A stretch of 18,476 bases of DNA from Hyphomicrobiales bacterium. GTDB taxonomy: Bacteria > Pseudomonadota > Alphaproteobacteria > Rhizobiales > Beijerinckiaceae. The notes below the pieces were generated by a model. The model was given only the letters and a program-made list of their open reading frames with translations. It was not told the DNA's origin and did no database searches. Shown in pieces: positions 1 through 6,504 of this stretch; the first letter of the stretch is position 1; every line of letters starts with the position of its first letter. A program made the translations under genes and the position numbers. The stretch lies in contig JAATEW010000041.1 in NCBI GenBank assembly GCA_015655535.1, forward strand, positions 1 to 18,476, read 5' to 3'.

Positions 1-159
1 CACAACCATCCCTCAGGCGATCCAACACCGTCTACCGCCGACATTCATCTGACGCATCAGATCATCGCCGTCGGCAAGCCGCTGAACGTCCTCGTTCACG
101 ATCATCTGATCATCGGGCGTCACGGACACGCGAGTTTCAAAGGGCTGCAGCTCATCTAA
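1..159 (+). CDS. radC: RadC family JAB/MPN-domain protein, C-terminal fragment
   Basis: The reading frame is open from the first base and ends at TAA 157-159, so only the last 52 residues are present. The fragment begins at HNHPSGDPTPSTAD, which carries the complete JAMM metal-binding pattern HxH-x7-S-x2-D expected in RadC (the His pair, Ser at fragment residue 11, Asp at 14). It continues with VHDHLIIGRHGHASFKGLQLI, the usual RadC C-terminus. RadC-family proteins carry a JAMM/MPN+ fold, but their biochemical role remains unsettled despite the old 'DNA repair' name. The N-terminal helix-hairpin-helix part must lie to the left of the window. The next gene in the same direction starts about 290 bp downstream, too far to suggest an operon. 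Family assignment is very secure; function is not. Confidence 0.93.
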   Translation, partial: HNHPSGDPTPSTADIHLTHQIIAVGKPLNVLVHDHLIIGRHGHASFKGLQLI

Positions 160-445
160 AGCGCATCCAGAACAGCTTATTCCGCTGGATCACTGCGGGT
201 TAGCGGCTTTTCCACAAGCCTTTCCATCCGCCGGAATCGTTTAGAGAAAACGTACGTAAAAGAACTTACCGTTAACTGAGCCATGCTAATCTTGGCCCAA
301 GCAGAATTGGGGCGGCGTTTTCATCCGAAAGTTTTGCAGCTTCAAAACGGGTGTTTTCAACCGATCGATAGCGGGATTTATTCAAATTAGCGTCGCACTC
401 GACGCACAGCATTCATATTTGAATTGATCGGGCCAGAAAAAAGCA

Positions 446-1999
446 ATGAAAGTGGACGTCATGAATTTGCGCGACTTCCGGCAGGGGACGCTCCAAGGTT
501 CAGCCATTCTTGCCGGCATCGCACTTGTTGCTTTGGCGACCTTCATCGCTTTTGTGGCGACCCAGCAAGCGATCGATACGTTTTTCATCGCGAGCGCGAT
601 GGTTTTTTCCGTTTATGTGGTTTGGCAATCGCGCCGCACGGTTCGGCGTCTGACCGAAAGCGAAGCCAAGGCCAAGCAGGTCGCCGGCCATGACATTCTC
701 TCCGGTCTGCCCAACCGGTTTTTGTTCAATGACCTTGTCGATTCGGAAATCGGCCGCTGCACCCGCAGCAAAACCTCCTTCGCGCTTTTTTATCTCGACC
801 TCGACCGTTTCAAAGAGATCAACGACACGTTCGGCCATGATGCCGGAGACCAGTTGATCATCTCGATCACGACGCGCATCACGCGGGTCCTGCGTCAGAA
901 CGATCGTCTGGCGCGCCTCGGCGGCGACGAATTCGGCATCCTGCAGACGGATGTGAAAGATCCGCGCGACAGCGCCGCCCTGGCACAACGCATTCTCGAC
1001 GCCTTGTCCGTTCCCTTCGACCTTGGCGAGCGCCAAGTCTTCGCCGGCATTTCCATCGGGATCGCGCTCTGCCCGCAGGACTCGACCGACCGCAGCGGTT
1101 TGATGTGTCTCGCCGATCTCGCGCTCTACCGGGCGAAGCACGAAGGCCGCAACCGCTATACGTTCTTCGAAGCGCGCATGGGCGAGCATTTGCGCCTGCG
1201 CAAGGCCATTGAGGACGAACTGCGCCAAGCGATCGCCAATGACGGGCTGAGCGTCGAATATCAACCCGTCATGTCGGGCGACGGGAAAAAAATGGTCGGC
1301 CTTGAAGCGCTTGTCCGCTGGCACCATCCGACCCAAGGCAATCTTCCCCCGGAGAGCTTCGTCAGCCTTGCGGAAGAGCGTGGCCTGATCGTTCCGCTGG
1401 GTGAATGGGTCCTGCGGCGGGCCTGTCTCGACGCGAAGAAATGGCCCGGCCTGCGCGTCGCCGTGAATGTCTCCCCGATCCAGTTCCGGCATAAGGAATT
1501 CGTGAGCTCAGTCGTCAAAATTCTGCAGGAGACCGGGATGGAGCCGCAACGGCTCGAACTCGAACTGACGGAAGGCGTCGTGATCGAGGATGCCGATCAG
1601 GCGGAAAATTCGATCATCGAATTGCGGGCGCTCGGCATCAGAATGGTGCTCGACGATTTCGGCACCGGCTATTCGAGCCTGATCTATCTGCGCCGCTTCG
1701 CTTTCGACAAGATCAAGATCGACCGGTCGTTCCTGCAATATATGGAGCCATCGGGCGAGAGCGCGATCATCGTCCAATCGATCGTCCAGCTCGGACGCGC
1801 GCTCGGCCTCACCGTCAACGCGGAAGGAATCGAGACGCCGGACCAAGTCGAATTCCTGCATGCGCTCGGCTGCGATGAATTGCAGGGCTTTCTGTTTTCC
1901 TCATCGCTCGCGGCCGACGATGTCGCGGCTTTCGCGGCGAGCGTGGAAGGCCATGGTCTCTCGGCGAAAATGCCGCTTGCCGTCGCAAGAGCCGGATAA
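446..1999 (+). CDS. Membrane-anchored GGDEF-EAL protein (diguanylate cyclase/c-di-GMP phosphodiesterase)
   Basis: A 517-residue composite c-di-GMP protein. Two N-terminal hydrophobic segments (about 18-38 and 43-60) suggest a membrane hairpin with no recognisable sensor domain. The GGDEF domain (about 80-240) has an intact LGGDEF at 158-163 and an RxxD inhibitory I-site (RQND, 150-153) five residues upstream, so active and feedback-inhibitable cyclase activity is plausible. The EAL domain (about 255-500) keeps EALVRW (287-292), NVSPIQF (341-347), ELTE (373-376), DDFGTGYSSL (403-412), KIDRSF, NAEGIET (458-464) and QGF, which are the residues needed for phosphodiesterase activity. Neither half looks degenerate, so the net direction cannot be read from sequence. 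ATG 446 has only a purine run (AGAAAAAAG) upstream rather than a good Shine-Dalgarno; ATG 461 is an alternative start. Small inverted repeats lie just upstream at 390-405 and 411-424. The gene converges with usg, 13 bp away. Confidence 0.95.
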   Translation: MKVDVMNLRDFRQGTLQGSAILAGIALVALATFIAFVATQQAIDTFFIASAMVFSVYVVWQSRRTVRRLTESEAKAKQVAGHDILSGLPNRFLFNDLVDSEIGRCTRSKTSFALFYLDLDRFKEINDTFGHDAGDQLIISITTRITRVLRQNDRLARLGGDEFGILQTDVKDPRDSAALAQRILDALSVPFDLGERQVFAGISIGIALCPQDSTDRSGLMCLADLALYRAKHEGRNRYTFFEARMGEHLRLRKAIEDELRQAIANDGLSVEYQPVMSGDGKKMVGLEALVRWHHPTQGNLPPESFVSLAEERGLIVPLGEWVLRRACLDAKKWPGLRVAVNVSPIQFRHKEFVSSVVKILQETGMEPQRLELELTEGVVIEDADQAENSIIELRALGIRMVLDDFGTGYSSLIYLRRFAFDKIKIDRSFLQYMEPSGESAIIVQSIVQLGRALGLTVNAEGIETPDQVEFLHALGCDELQGFLFSSSLAADDVAAFAASVEGHGLSAKMPLAVARAG

Positions 2000-2012
2000 A
2001 GAAATACTGACT

Positions 2013-2309
2013 CTAATGAAACCGGAACTCGGCGTCGAACGCCTTGATTTCCGCCGGCTTGATGAGCTTCGAATGCCCCACCCGGACGCTGTGCAAGGCG
2101 CCGTCGAGCTTCTCCCGCCAGAAGGTCAGAAACCGGATCAGGGTCGGGAAATCCGGCGCTATGTCATAGTCCTGCCAGATGAAACTCTGAAGCAGGCCGG
2201 GATGATCCGGCATCCGATACAGGATTTCGGCCGTGGTCAGCCCATAGCCGGAAAGCTGCCTCAAGAAATCTTCCGATACCCCGCCATTTCGCGTGTGTTT
2301 CGCCGTCAT
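2013..2309 (-). CDS. usg: Usg family protein
   Basis: A 98-residue protein with the typical Usg core: an SEDFLRQLSGYGLTTAEILY stretch, then RMPDHPGLLQSFIWQDYD, APDFPTLIRFLTFW and HSVRVGHSKLIKPAEIKA. Usg proteins are small, cytoplasmic and widespread in alphaproteobacteria. The name comes from the gene upstream of trpF in Caulobacter, and the molecular role is unknown. No trp gene is present in this window. The ATG at 2307-2309 is preceded by GGAGGTCGAAG, a strong ribosome binding site. A weak promoter-like pair on the minus strand (TTGCTA 2471-2466, 18-bp spacer, TAACAT 2447-2442) would give a leader of about 130 nt. Alternatively the gene could be read through from the mocA-like gene, which ends 177 bp upstream. 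Family call is firm, function open. Confidence 0.92.
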   Translation of the reverse strand: MTAKHTRNGGVSEDFLRQLSGYGLTTAEILYRMPDHPGLLQSFIWQDYDIAPDFPTLIRFLTFWREKLDGALHSVRVGHSKLIKPAEIKAFDAEFRFH

Positions 2310-2486
2310 CTTCGACCTCCGTGCCGGCCCTCAACGCCCGCCCGCAGATAATGTTGCGTCAGATACCACCCTGGTTCACGCCGCGGCGCAGACTCAAAAC
2401 CCGCCGCCTTCACCTAATTGCGCACGCTTAAGGTTAAGCAAATGTTACGAGTGTGTGACAAGTAATAGCAAGCCGTATGCCGGGCT

Positions 2487-3098
2487 TTATGAAACCGGTC
2501 GCTTCAATCCGGCCAGAATCTCGCGCGTGTCGACGTCGATTTCGATTCCCGCATCGTCGATCGGACAATCGAGAATCAGGCGGCCTTGGCCCGCCAGAAG
2601 CGCCTTGGCGCCCCGGTCGCCTTCGAGCTTGGCGACCTCTGGAAAGAGGTTTCGCCCGATCAAAACAGGATTGCCCTGCCGCCCATCCTTGAGAGGCACG
2701 ACCGCATCGGGCTCGATCGGCGCCGCCTCGAAACAAGCGATCAGCCGGTCGATCACCCCGGCGGTCACGAAGGGCATATCGGCGAGAAGAATCACGACGC
2801 CCCGGACGCTTTCCGGCAGGGCCGCGACACCGGCTTTCAGAGACCCGGAAAGCCCTTCGGCATAGGCGGGATTATGGACCACGAAGAGATCCAGGTCCGC
2901 CACGCTGCTGAGGACTTTTTCAGCCGCGTGGCCGGTGACGAGACCGACACGAACGGCTCTGGAGGCGAGCGCCGCCTCCGCCGCATAGCGAATCAAAGGC
3001 TTGCCGTTGAGATCGGCGGCAAGCTTCGTCTCCTGCGGGCCGCCGCCGAACCGGGTAGCCCGGCCAGCCGCCAGCAGGATCGCTGCGACCTCACGCAT
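2487..3098 (-). CDS. mocA: MocA/MobA-like molybdenum cofactor nucleotidyltransferase
   Basis: From the chosen ATG (3098) the product is 203 residues. It shows the nucleotidyltransferase signature LAAGRATRFGG (9-19) with a following Lys (KLAADLNGKPLI), the metal-binding region LLADMPFVT (104-112), QGNPVLIG (141-148), GDRGAKALL (160-168) and a terminal DVDT (188-191). This pattern fits the family of MocA, which transfers CMP from CTP to molybdopterin for xanthine dehydrogenase-type enzymes, and of MobA, which uses GTP. Its position just behind two XdhC-family genes favours the MocA role. A GTG at 3110 in the same frame would add four residues, and the start is uncertain between these two. The gene begins within about 20 bp of the xdhC stop, so all three genes are probably one transcript. 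A CTP versus GTP preference is inferred from context only. Confidence 0.88.
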   Translation of the reverse strand: MREVAAILLAAGRATRFGGGPQETKLAADLNGKPLIRYAAEAALASRAVRVGLVTGHAAEKVLSSVADLDLFVVHNPAYAEGLSGSLKAGVAALPESVRGVVILLADMPFVTAGVIDRLIACFEAAPIEPDAVVPLKDGRQGNPVLIGRNLFPEVAKLEGDRGAKALLAGQGRLILDCPIDDAGIEIDVDTREILAGLKRPVS

Positions 3099-3116
3099 GA
3101 GGCTTCGCACAGGCTC

Positions 3117-3824
3117 TCATGCCGCCACCTCCGCCGCCGCTCGCAGAGGCTTCTGGCGGCGGGCTGAGACCAATTCGCCGATGATGGAAACCGCGATTTC
3201 CGCCGGGCTGACGGCGCCGATGTCGAGACCGATCGGCGCGTGAATCTTCGCGAGCTCGGCGTCGCCGAAGCCCTGACCACGCAAGCGCTCCAGTCTTTTG
3301 GCATGGGTTTTCCGCGATCCCAGGGCACCGATGTAAAAGCACTCGGACGCCAAGGCTGCTGCCAAGGCCGGATCGTCGATCCTTGGATCGTGGCAGAGAG
3401 CCACCATGGCGGTGAACCGGTCGAGGCCGAGCGGCGGCAGCGCCACCTCCGGCCATTCGGCGATGAGCGGCACATCCGGGAAACGCTCAAGGCTGGCGAA
3501 GGCCGTGCGCGGATCGACAATCACAATATCGAGATCGATCAATTTGGCGATTGGGGCGAGCGCCTGCGAAATATGCACCGCGCCGATCGCGATCAATCGC
3601 GACGGGGGGATCTGCACGCTGAGGAACCAGTCGCGTCCGTCTTGATGGACGAGGCCACTTTTCCCGAGATGGATTTGATTCTCGAGCGCGCCAGCCAGCG
3701 GATCGGCGGCAATTTCATGTGCGTGCACAAGCCTTTGCGTGCCCGCGGCCAGATCCGTCACGAGAACGCAAGGCCGCCGCGCGGCGCGTTCGGCATTGAG
3801 GGCTGCGAGGAGATCAAGCCGCAT
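3117..3824 (-). CDS. XdhC family protein, Rossmann (C-terminal) domain
   Basis: A 235-residue protein corresponding to the C-terminal half of XdhC. A short N-terminal region (1-75) precedes a Rossmann-type segment (RLIAIGAVHISQALAPIAKL, 76-95, then IVIVDPRTAFAS, 100-111). The XdhC hallmarks follow: MVALCHDP (140-147), YIGALGSRKTHAKRLERL (164-181), IHAPIGLDIGAVSPAEIAVSI (194-214). XdhC proteins bind molybdenum cofactor, promote its sulfuration and hand it to xanthine dehydrogenase-like enzymes. The ATG (3824-3822) overlaps the stop of the upstream N-domain gene in TGATG, so the pair is probably translationally coupled. The frame stays open further upstream, but that extension is only the shadow of the neighbouring gene, so I rejected it. 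No xdh or cox structural gene is visible in the window. Confidence 0.9.
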   Translation of the reverse strand: MRLDLLAALNAERAARRPCVLVTDLAAGTQRLVHAHEIAADPLAGALENQIHLGKSGLVHQDGRDWFLSVQIPPSRLIAIGAVHISQALAPIAKLIDLDIVIVDPRTAFASLERFPDVPLIAEWPEVALPPLGLDRFTAMVALCHDPRIDDPALAAALASECFYIGALGSRKTHAKRLERLRGQGFGDAELAKIHAPIGLDIGAVSPAEIAVSIIGELVSARRQKPLRAAAEVAA

Positions 3825-4147
3825 CAATCGACCCTTTCGACATAGACCTTGATCCGTCCGCCGCAGGAGAAACCCGCGCGCCAAGCCGTCTCGTCGGCGA
3901 CGCCGAATTCGAGCATGCGCGGCTTGCCGTCTTCGATCACATCCTGCGCCTCGGTGACGACTTCGCCCTCGACGCAACCGCCGGAGACGGAGCCCAGAAA
4001 GCTGCCGCCCTCGTCGATCACGAGATGGCTGCCGACGGGGCGCGGCGCCGAGCCCCAGGTCTCGACGACGGTCGCTATCGCGACCTGTCGCCCGGCTTGC
4101 TTCCACGCCTGGGCGGTGAGGAGAATATCGTCTTCCGATGTCAGCAT
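3824..4147 (-). CDS. XdhC/CoxI family protein, N-terminal domain only
   Basis: A 107-residue protein consisting of the XdhC/CoxI N-terminal domain. Visible motifs are IATVVETWGSAPRPVGSHLVI (23-43), FLGSVSGGCVEGEVV (50-64) with the conserved Cys, and FSCGGRIKVYVERV (93-106) with the second conserved Cys. In full-length XdhC these elements sit ahead of the Rossmann domain; here that domain is a separate gene immediately downstream, overlapping by one base. Such split pairs are familiar in rhizobial genomes, so I read this as a normal arrangement rather than a frameshift. ATG 4147 has GGAG ten bases upstream, and a TATATA box lies near 4183-4190 on the minus strand. The likely role is maturation of a molybdenum hydroxylase encoded elsewhere. 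Confidence 0.9.
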   Translation of the reverse strand: MLTSEDDILLTAQAWKQAGRQVAIATVVETWGSAPRPVGSHLVIDEGGSFLGSVSGGCVEGEVVTEAQDVIEDGKPRMLEFGVADETAWRAGFSCGGRIKVYVERVD

Positions 4148-4345
4148 AGTCCACCACTCCGACGGGCACAGGCCTTCTTTATATATCCTCTAACCCAGGT
4201 TTTTCACCGGTTTTAGCAGATGGCTCGCGTTGCAATCCATCGTGCAAAGGTTTGAATGAAGCTGCACGAATCTTTTTGTTGGGCTAAAAGGCGGTGGATT
4301 GGCCGGCCGGCGCCGGCAGAGGATTTTTCGAAACGAGGGTGACCC

Positions 4346-5695
4346 ATGGCCGAATTGAGCATCGGTGGCGAAGCGTTCCACGTCGAGATCGAGGGCGACG
4401 AAGGCGCGCCCGTTTTGATGTTGTCCAATGCGATGGGCACGAATCTGCATGTGTGGGACGCCCAAGTTCCGGCCTTGCTCGAACACTATCGTGTATTGCG
4501 CTACGACGCGCGCGGGCATGGCAATAGCGTCGTCTCGGAAGGCCCCTATTCGATCGCCGATCTCGGCCGCGACGCGCTTGCGATCCTCGACACATTGGGT
4601 TTGGAAAAAGTCGATTTCATCGGCCTCTCGCTCGGCGGCATGGTGGGGCAATGGCTTTTGACCCATGCGCCGAAGCGGATCGGCAAGGCCGTTCTCGCCG
4701 ATACGGCGGCTCAGATCGCCCCGCCGGATCTCTGGAACAGCCGGATTCAAACCGTCCTGCAAGATGGCATGGGCGCCGTCGCATCGGGCCTGATCGAACA
4801 TTGGTTCACCAAGGACTTCCGCGACTCGCATGCCGACGAGGTCGGCGAGATCGAGGACATGATTCTGAGAACCCCGCCGGAAGGCTATGCGGCCACTTGC
4901 GCGGCGATCCGCGACGCTGATCTGCGCGAGGCGATCCGGTCAATTCACGCGCCGGTTCTCGTCCTGGTCGGCCGTCACGACACGGTGACGCCGCAGGGCA
5001 TAGCGGCGCTGCTGACCAGCACAATCCCCAAGGCAAAGCTTGTCACGCTCGAAGCGGCGCATCTCTCGAACATCGAAGATGCGGAGCAATTCACCGAAAA
5101 GGCGATCGAGTTCCTTCTGGCGGAAGAACCTGTCGAAGAGCCGGTCATCGAGCTTGAGCTTGAAGAGGTTTCCGAAGAGCCCGCTCCGGCGGCTCCGGCT
5201 GCTCCGAAAAAGCCGCGCAAGCCGCGCGTGAAGAAAGCGCCGGACGTCACCCCCGCCTTGGAGGTCGTGGTCGCACCTGAACCGGTCGCCGCGCCCAAAC
5301 CCGCCGCGAAGAAGGCGCCTGCGAAAAAGGCTCCGGTGAAGAAGGCCCCGGCAAAAAAAGCAGCGCCCAAAAAGGCCGCCGTCAAGAAGGCTGCGCCGAA
5401 GAAGACCGTGAAGAAATCCGCTGCCAAAAAGGCGGCTGTAAAGAAAACTCCGGTCAAAAAGACGGCGGTGAAAAAGACGGCTGCCAAGAAAGGCCCGATC
5501 AAGAAAGGCGCGATTAAGAAATCCGCCACGAAAAAGGCCGCTGTGAAGAAGACGGCGGCGAAGAAAAGCACGGTGAAGAAAGCGGTGAAAAAGACATTGC
5601 CGTCGCGCAAGAGCGGCGCCGTGAAAGCCGCGCGCAAGCCAATCAAGAAGACCGTCGCCAAAAAGAGCGCGGCGAAGAAGGCGAAGCGGCGCTGA
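4346..5695 (+). CDS. pcaD: 3-oxoadipate enol-lactonase (PcaD-type alpha/beta hydrolase) with long Lys/Ala-rich C-terminal tail
   Basis: Residues 1-258 form a PcaD-like alpha/beta hydrolase: LSNAMGTNLHVWDAQVPAL, RVLRYDARGHGNS (49-61), YSIADLGRDALAILDTLGL, the nucleophile elbow GLSLGGM (S95), ADTAAQI, GYAATCAAIRDADLRE (180-195), the acid D212 in GRHDTVTP, and H239 in AAHLSNIE. Enol-lactonases of the beta-ketoadipate pathway hydrolyse 3-oxoadipate enol-lactone to 3-oxoadipate and are about 260 residues long. This protein is 449. After an acidic hinge (259-279, rich in Glu) residues 287-449 are almost entirely Lys, Ala, Pro, Thr, Val and Arg. No other pca gene is nearby, so the substrate is inferred from family resemblance. 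ATG 4346 follows GAGGGTGACCC. Catalytic-fold assignment is strong; the role of the tail is unknown. Confidence 0.9.
   Translation: MAELSIGGEAFHVEIEGDEGAPVLMLSNAMGTNLHVWDAQVPALLEHYRVLRYDARGHGNSVVSEGPYSIADLGRDALAILDTLGLEKVDFIGLSLGGMVGQWLLTHAPKRIGKAVLADTAAQIAPPDLWNSRIQTVLQDGMGAVASGLIEHWFTKDFRDSHADEVGEIEDMILRTPPEGYAATCAAIRDADLREAIRSIHAPVLVLVGRHDTVTPQGIAALLTSTIPKAKLVTLEAAHLSNIEDAEQFTEKAIEFLLAEEPVEEPVIELELEEVSEEPAPAAPAAPKKPRKPRVKKAPDVTPALEVVVAPEPVAAPKPAAKKAPAKKAPVKKAPAKKAAPKKAAVKKAAPKKTVKKSAAKKAAVKKTPVKKTAVKKTAAKKGPIKKGAIKKSATKKAAVKKTAAKKSTVKKAVKKTLPSRKSGAVKAARKPIKKTVAKKSAAKKAKRR
5306..5593 (+). repeat. Pentapeptide-period Lys-Lys repeat coding the basic tail
   Basis: Within the enol-lactonase gene, residues 321-416 contain 20 Lys-Lys pairs. 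They are spaced five residues apart (pattern xKKxx, with Ala, Pro, Val or Thr between), and there are only two phase slips, at 352 to 356 and 411 to 415. Codons vary (AAA and AAG mixed, different Ala codons), so the period is conserved at protein level and is not a young tandem DNA duplication. The composition resembles bacterial histone-H1-like proteins and the tails of AlgP- and PhaF-type proteins. Confidence 0.9.
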
Positions 5696-5705
5696 GGGGT
5701 GCATT

Positions 5706-5729
5706 CCTTCTCCCGCTTGCGGGAGAAGG
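5706..5729. terminator. Perfect hairpin between convergent genes, possible bidirectional terminator
   Basis: CCTTCTCCCG, loop CTTG, CGGGAGAAGG: a perfect 10-bp stem with a 4-base loop. It starts 11 bases after the enol-lactonase stop and lies 55 bases from the convergent flavin reductase stop. No clear T-run follows on either strand, so Rho-independent termination is only likely, not certain. The same kind of TTCTCCCGC...GCGGGAGAA hairpin is familiar to me from rhizobial intergenic regions. Confidence 0.55.
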
Positions 5730-5783
5730 AGCGCGCCCAGCCTTTGAATATAAAGTCATGCCACCTTATGGAGTCTCGCCCCG

Positions 5784-6296
5784 CTAAAGCGCGCGATATT
5801 TCCTGTGCACATAGGTGAGGCACAGGCTCTCGTCGGCGAAAGCCACGGCCTCGACCGCGCCGATCATGACGAAATGGGTCGTCACTTCCTTGGCCTCGAC
5901 GAGACGGCAATCGAAAGAGGCGAGCGCGGTTGCCAGCGCCGGCGCGCCCGTGGCGAGCTTCGTCCAGGCGCCGGTCTTGAACCGTTCTTCGAGATGTTCG
6001 TCGGTGCGGCCGGCAAAAATATTCGACAAAGCCTCGTCCGGCGCCGCGAGCGTATTGATGCAGAAACAGCCATTGGCGATCATGCGCGCCGCCGAAGGCG
6101 AGGTCTTATTGATGCAAAACAGCATCATCGGCGGCTCGACAGTGATCGAGGTGACGGCCGTCGCTGTAATGCCGCCAAGCCCGGCCGGGCCATCCGTCGT
6201 CACAATATTGACCGCCGCCGCGAAACGGCTCATCGCTTCCTTGAAATGGGTGGGATCGACGCCTGAGCCAGGAGCGGCAACGGTAAGTTCAGCCAT
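5784..6296 (-). CDS. Flavin reductase family protein (FMN-binding split barrel)
   Basis: A 170-residue protein of the usual length for the HpaC/RutF/DIM6-type flavin reductase family. Recognisable pieces are FKEAMSRFAAAVNIVTTDG (18-36), GITATAVTSITVEPPMMLFCINKTS (42-66), where flavin contacts normally lie, FCINTL (78-83) and the C-terminal YVHRKYRAL (162-170). Such enzymes reduce FMN or FAD with NAD(P)H and pass the reduced flavin to a partner monooxygenase. No monooxygenase is next to this gene, so its partner and exact substrate cannot be named. ATG 6296 has AAGGTG five bases upstream and a TATAAA box about 20 bases further. The gene is divergent from the liv operon, with 208 bp between them. 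Confidence 0.88.
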   Translation of the reverse strand: MAELTVAAPGSGVDPTHFKEAMSRFAAAVNIVTTDGPAGLGGITATAVTSITVEPPMMLFCINKTSPSAARMIANGCFCINTLAAPDEALSNIFAGRTDEHLEERFKTGAWTKLATGAPALATALASFDCRLVEAKEVTTHFVMIGAVEAVAFADESLCLTYVHRKYRAL

Positions 6297-6504
6297 GATA
6301 CACCTTGTTTTATAGTTGTAGGGCTTGGTTTTATCGCTTCAGAGGTTTTCGTTCTCGGGTCACGGCCAACCGATCCATCTGCGGCGGGCTTTGAGGTCTA
6401 AGCCCCTAGATAGCAAAGGCCGCCCGACAAACAAAGCGACAGCATGATCACGCATTGAAACAAATGCTTAGAATCTGGTCCATTGCCTGAGATAAAGGTA
6501 CGGC

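Noticed and set aside
500..1492. 330-codon minus-strand frame inside the GGDEF-EAL gene
   Set aside because: It is antisense to a gene with clear catalytic motifs and has no recognisable domain of its own.
3824..4169. In-frame extension of the xdhC C-domain gene to 350 residues
   Set aside because: The added N-terminal part is Arg-rich shadow sequence of the xdhC N-domain gene. The real start is the ATG overlapping that gene's stop.
4148..4345. Possible shared divergent promoter or riboswitch between xdhC and the enol-lactonase
   Set aside because: Only a TATATA box on the minus strand is visible. No convincing -35 box, aptamer-like pairing or terminator was found.
4940..5910. Long minus-strand frames (254 and 311 codons) opposite the basic tail, with many Phe/Ala or Leu/Arg residues
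   Set aside because: They are mirror images of the Lys/Ala-rich repeat on the plus strand. The low-complexity composition follows from the repeat, and they lack a ribosome binding site and any family motif.
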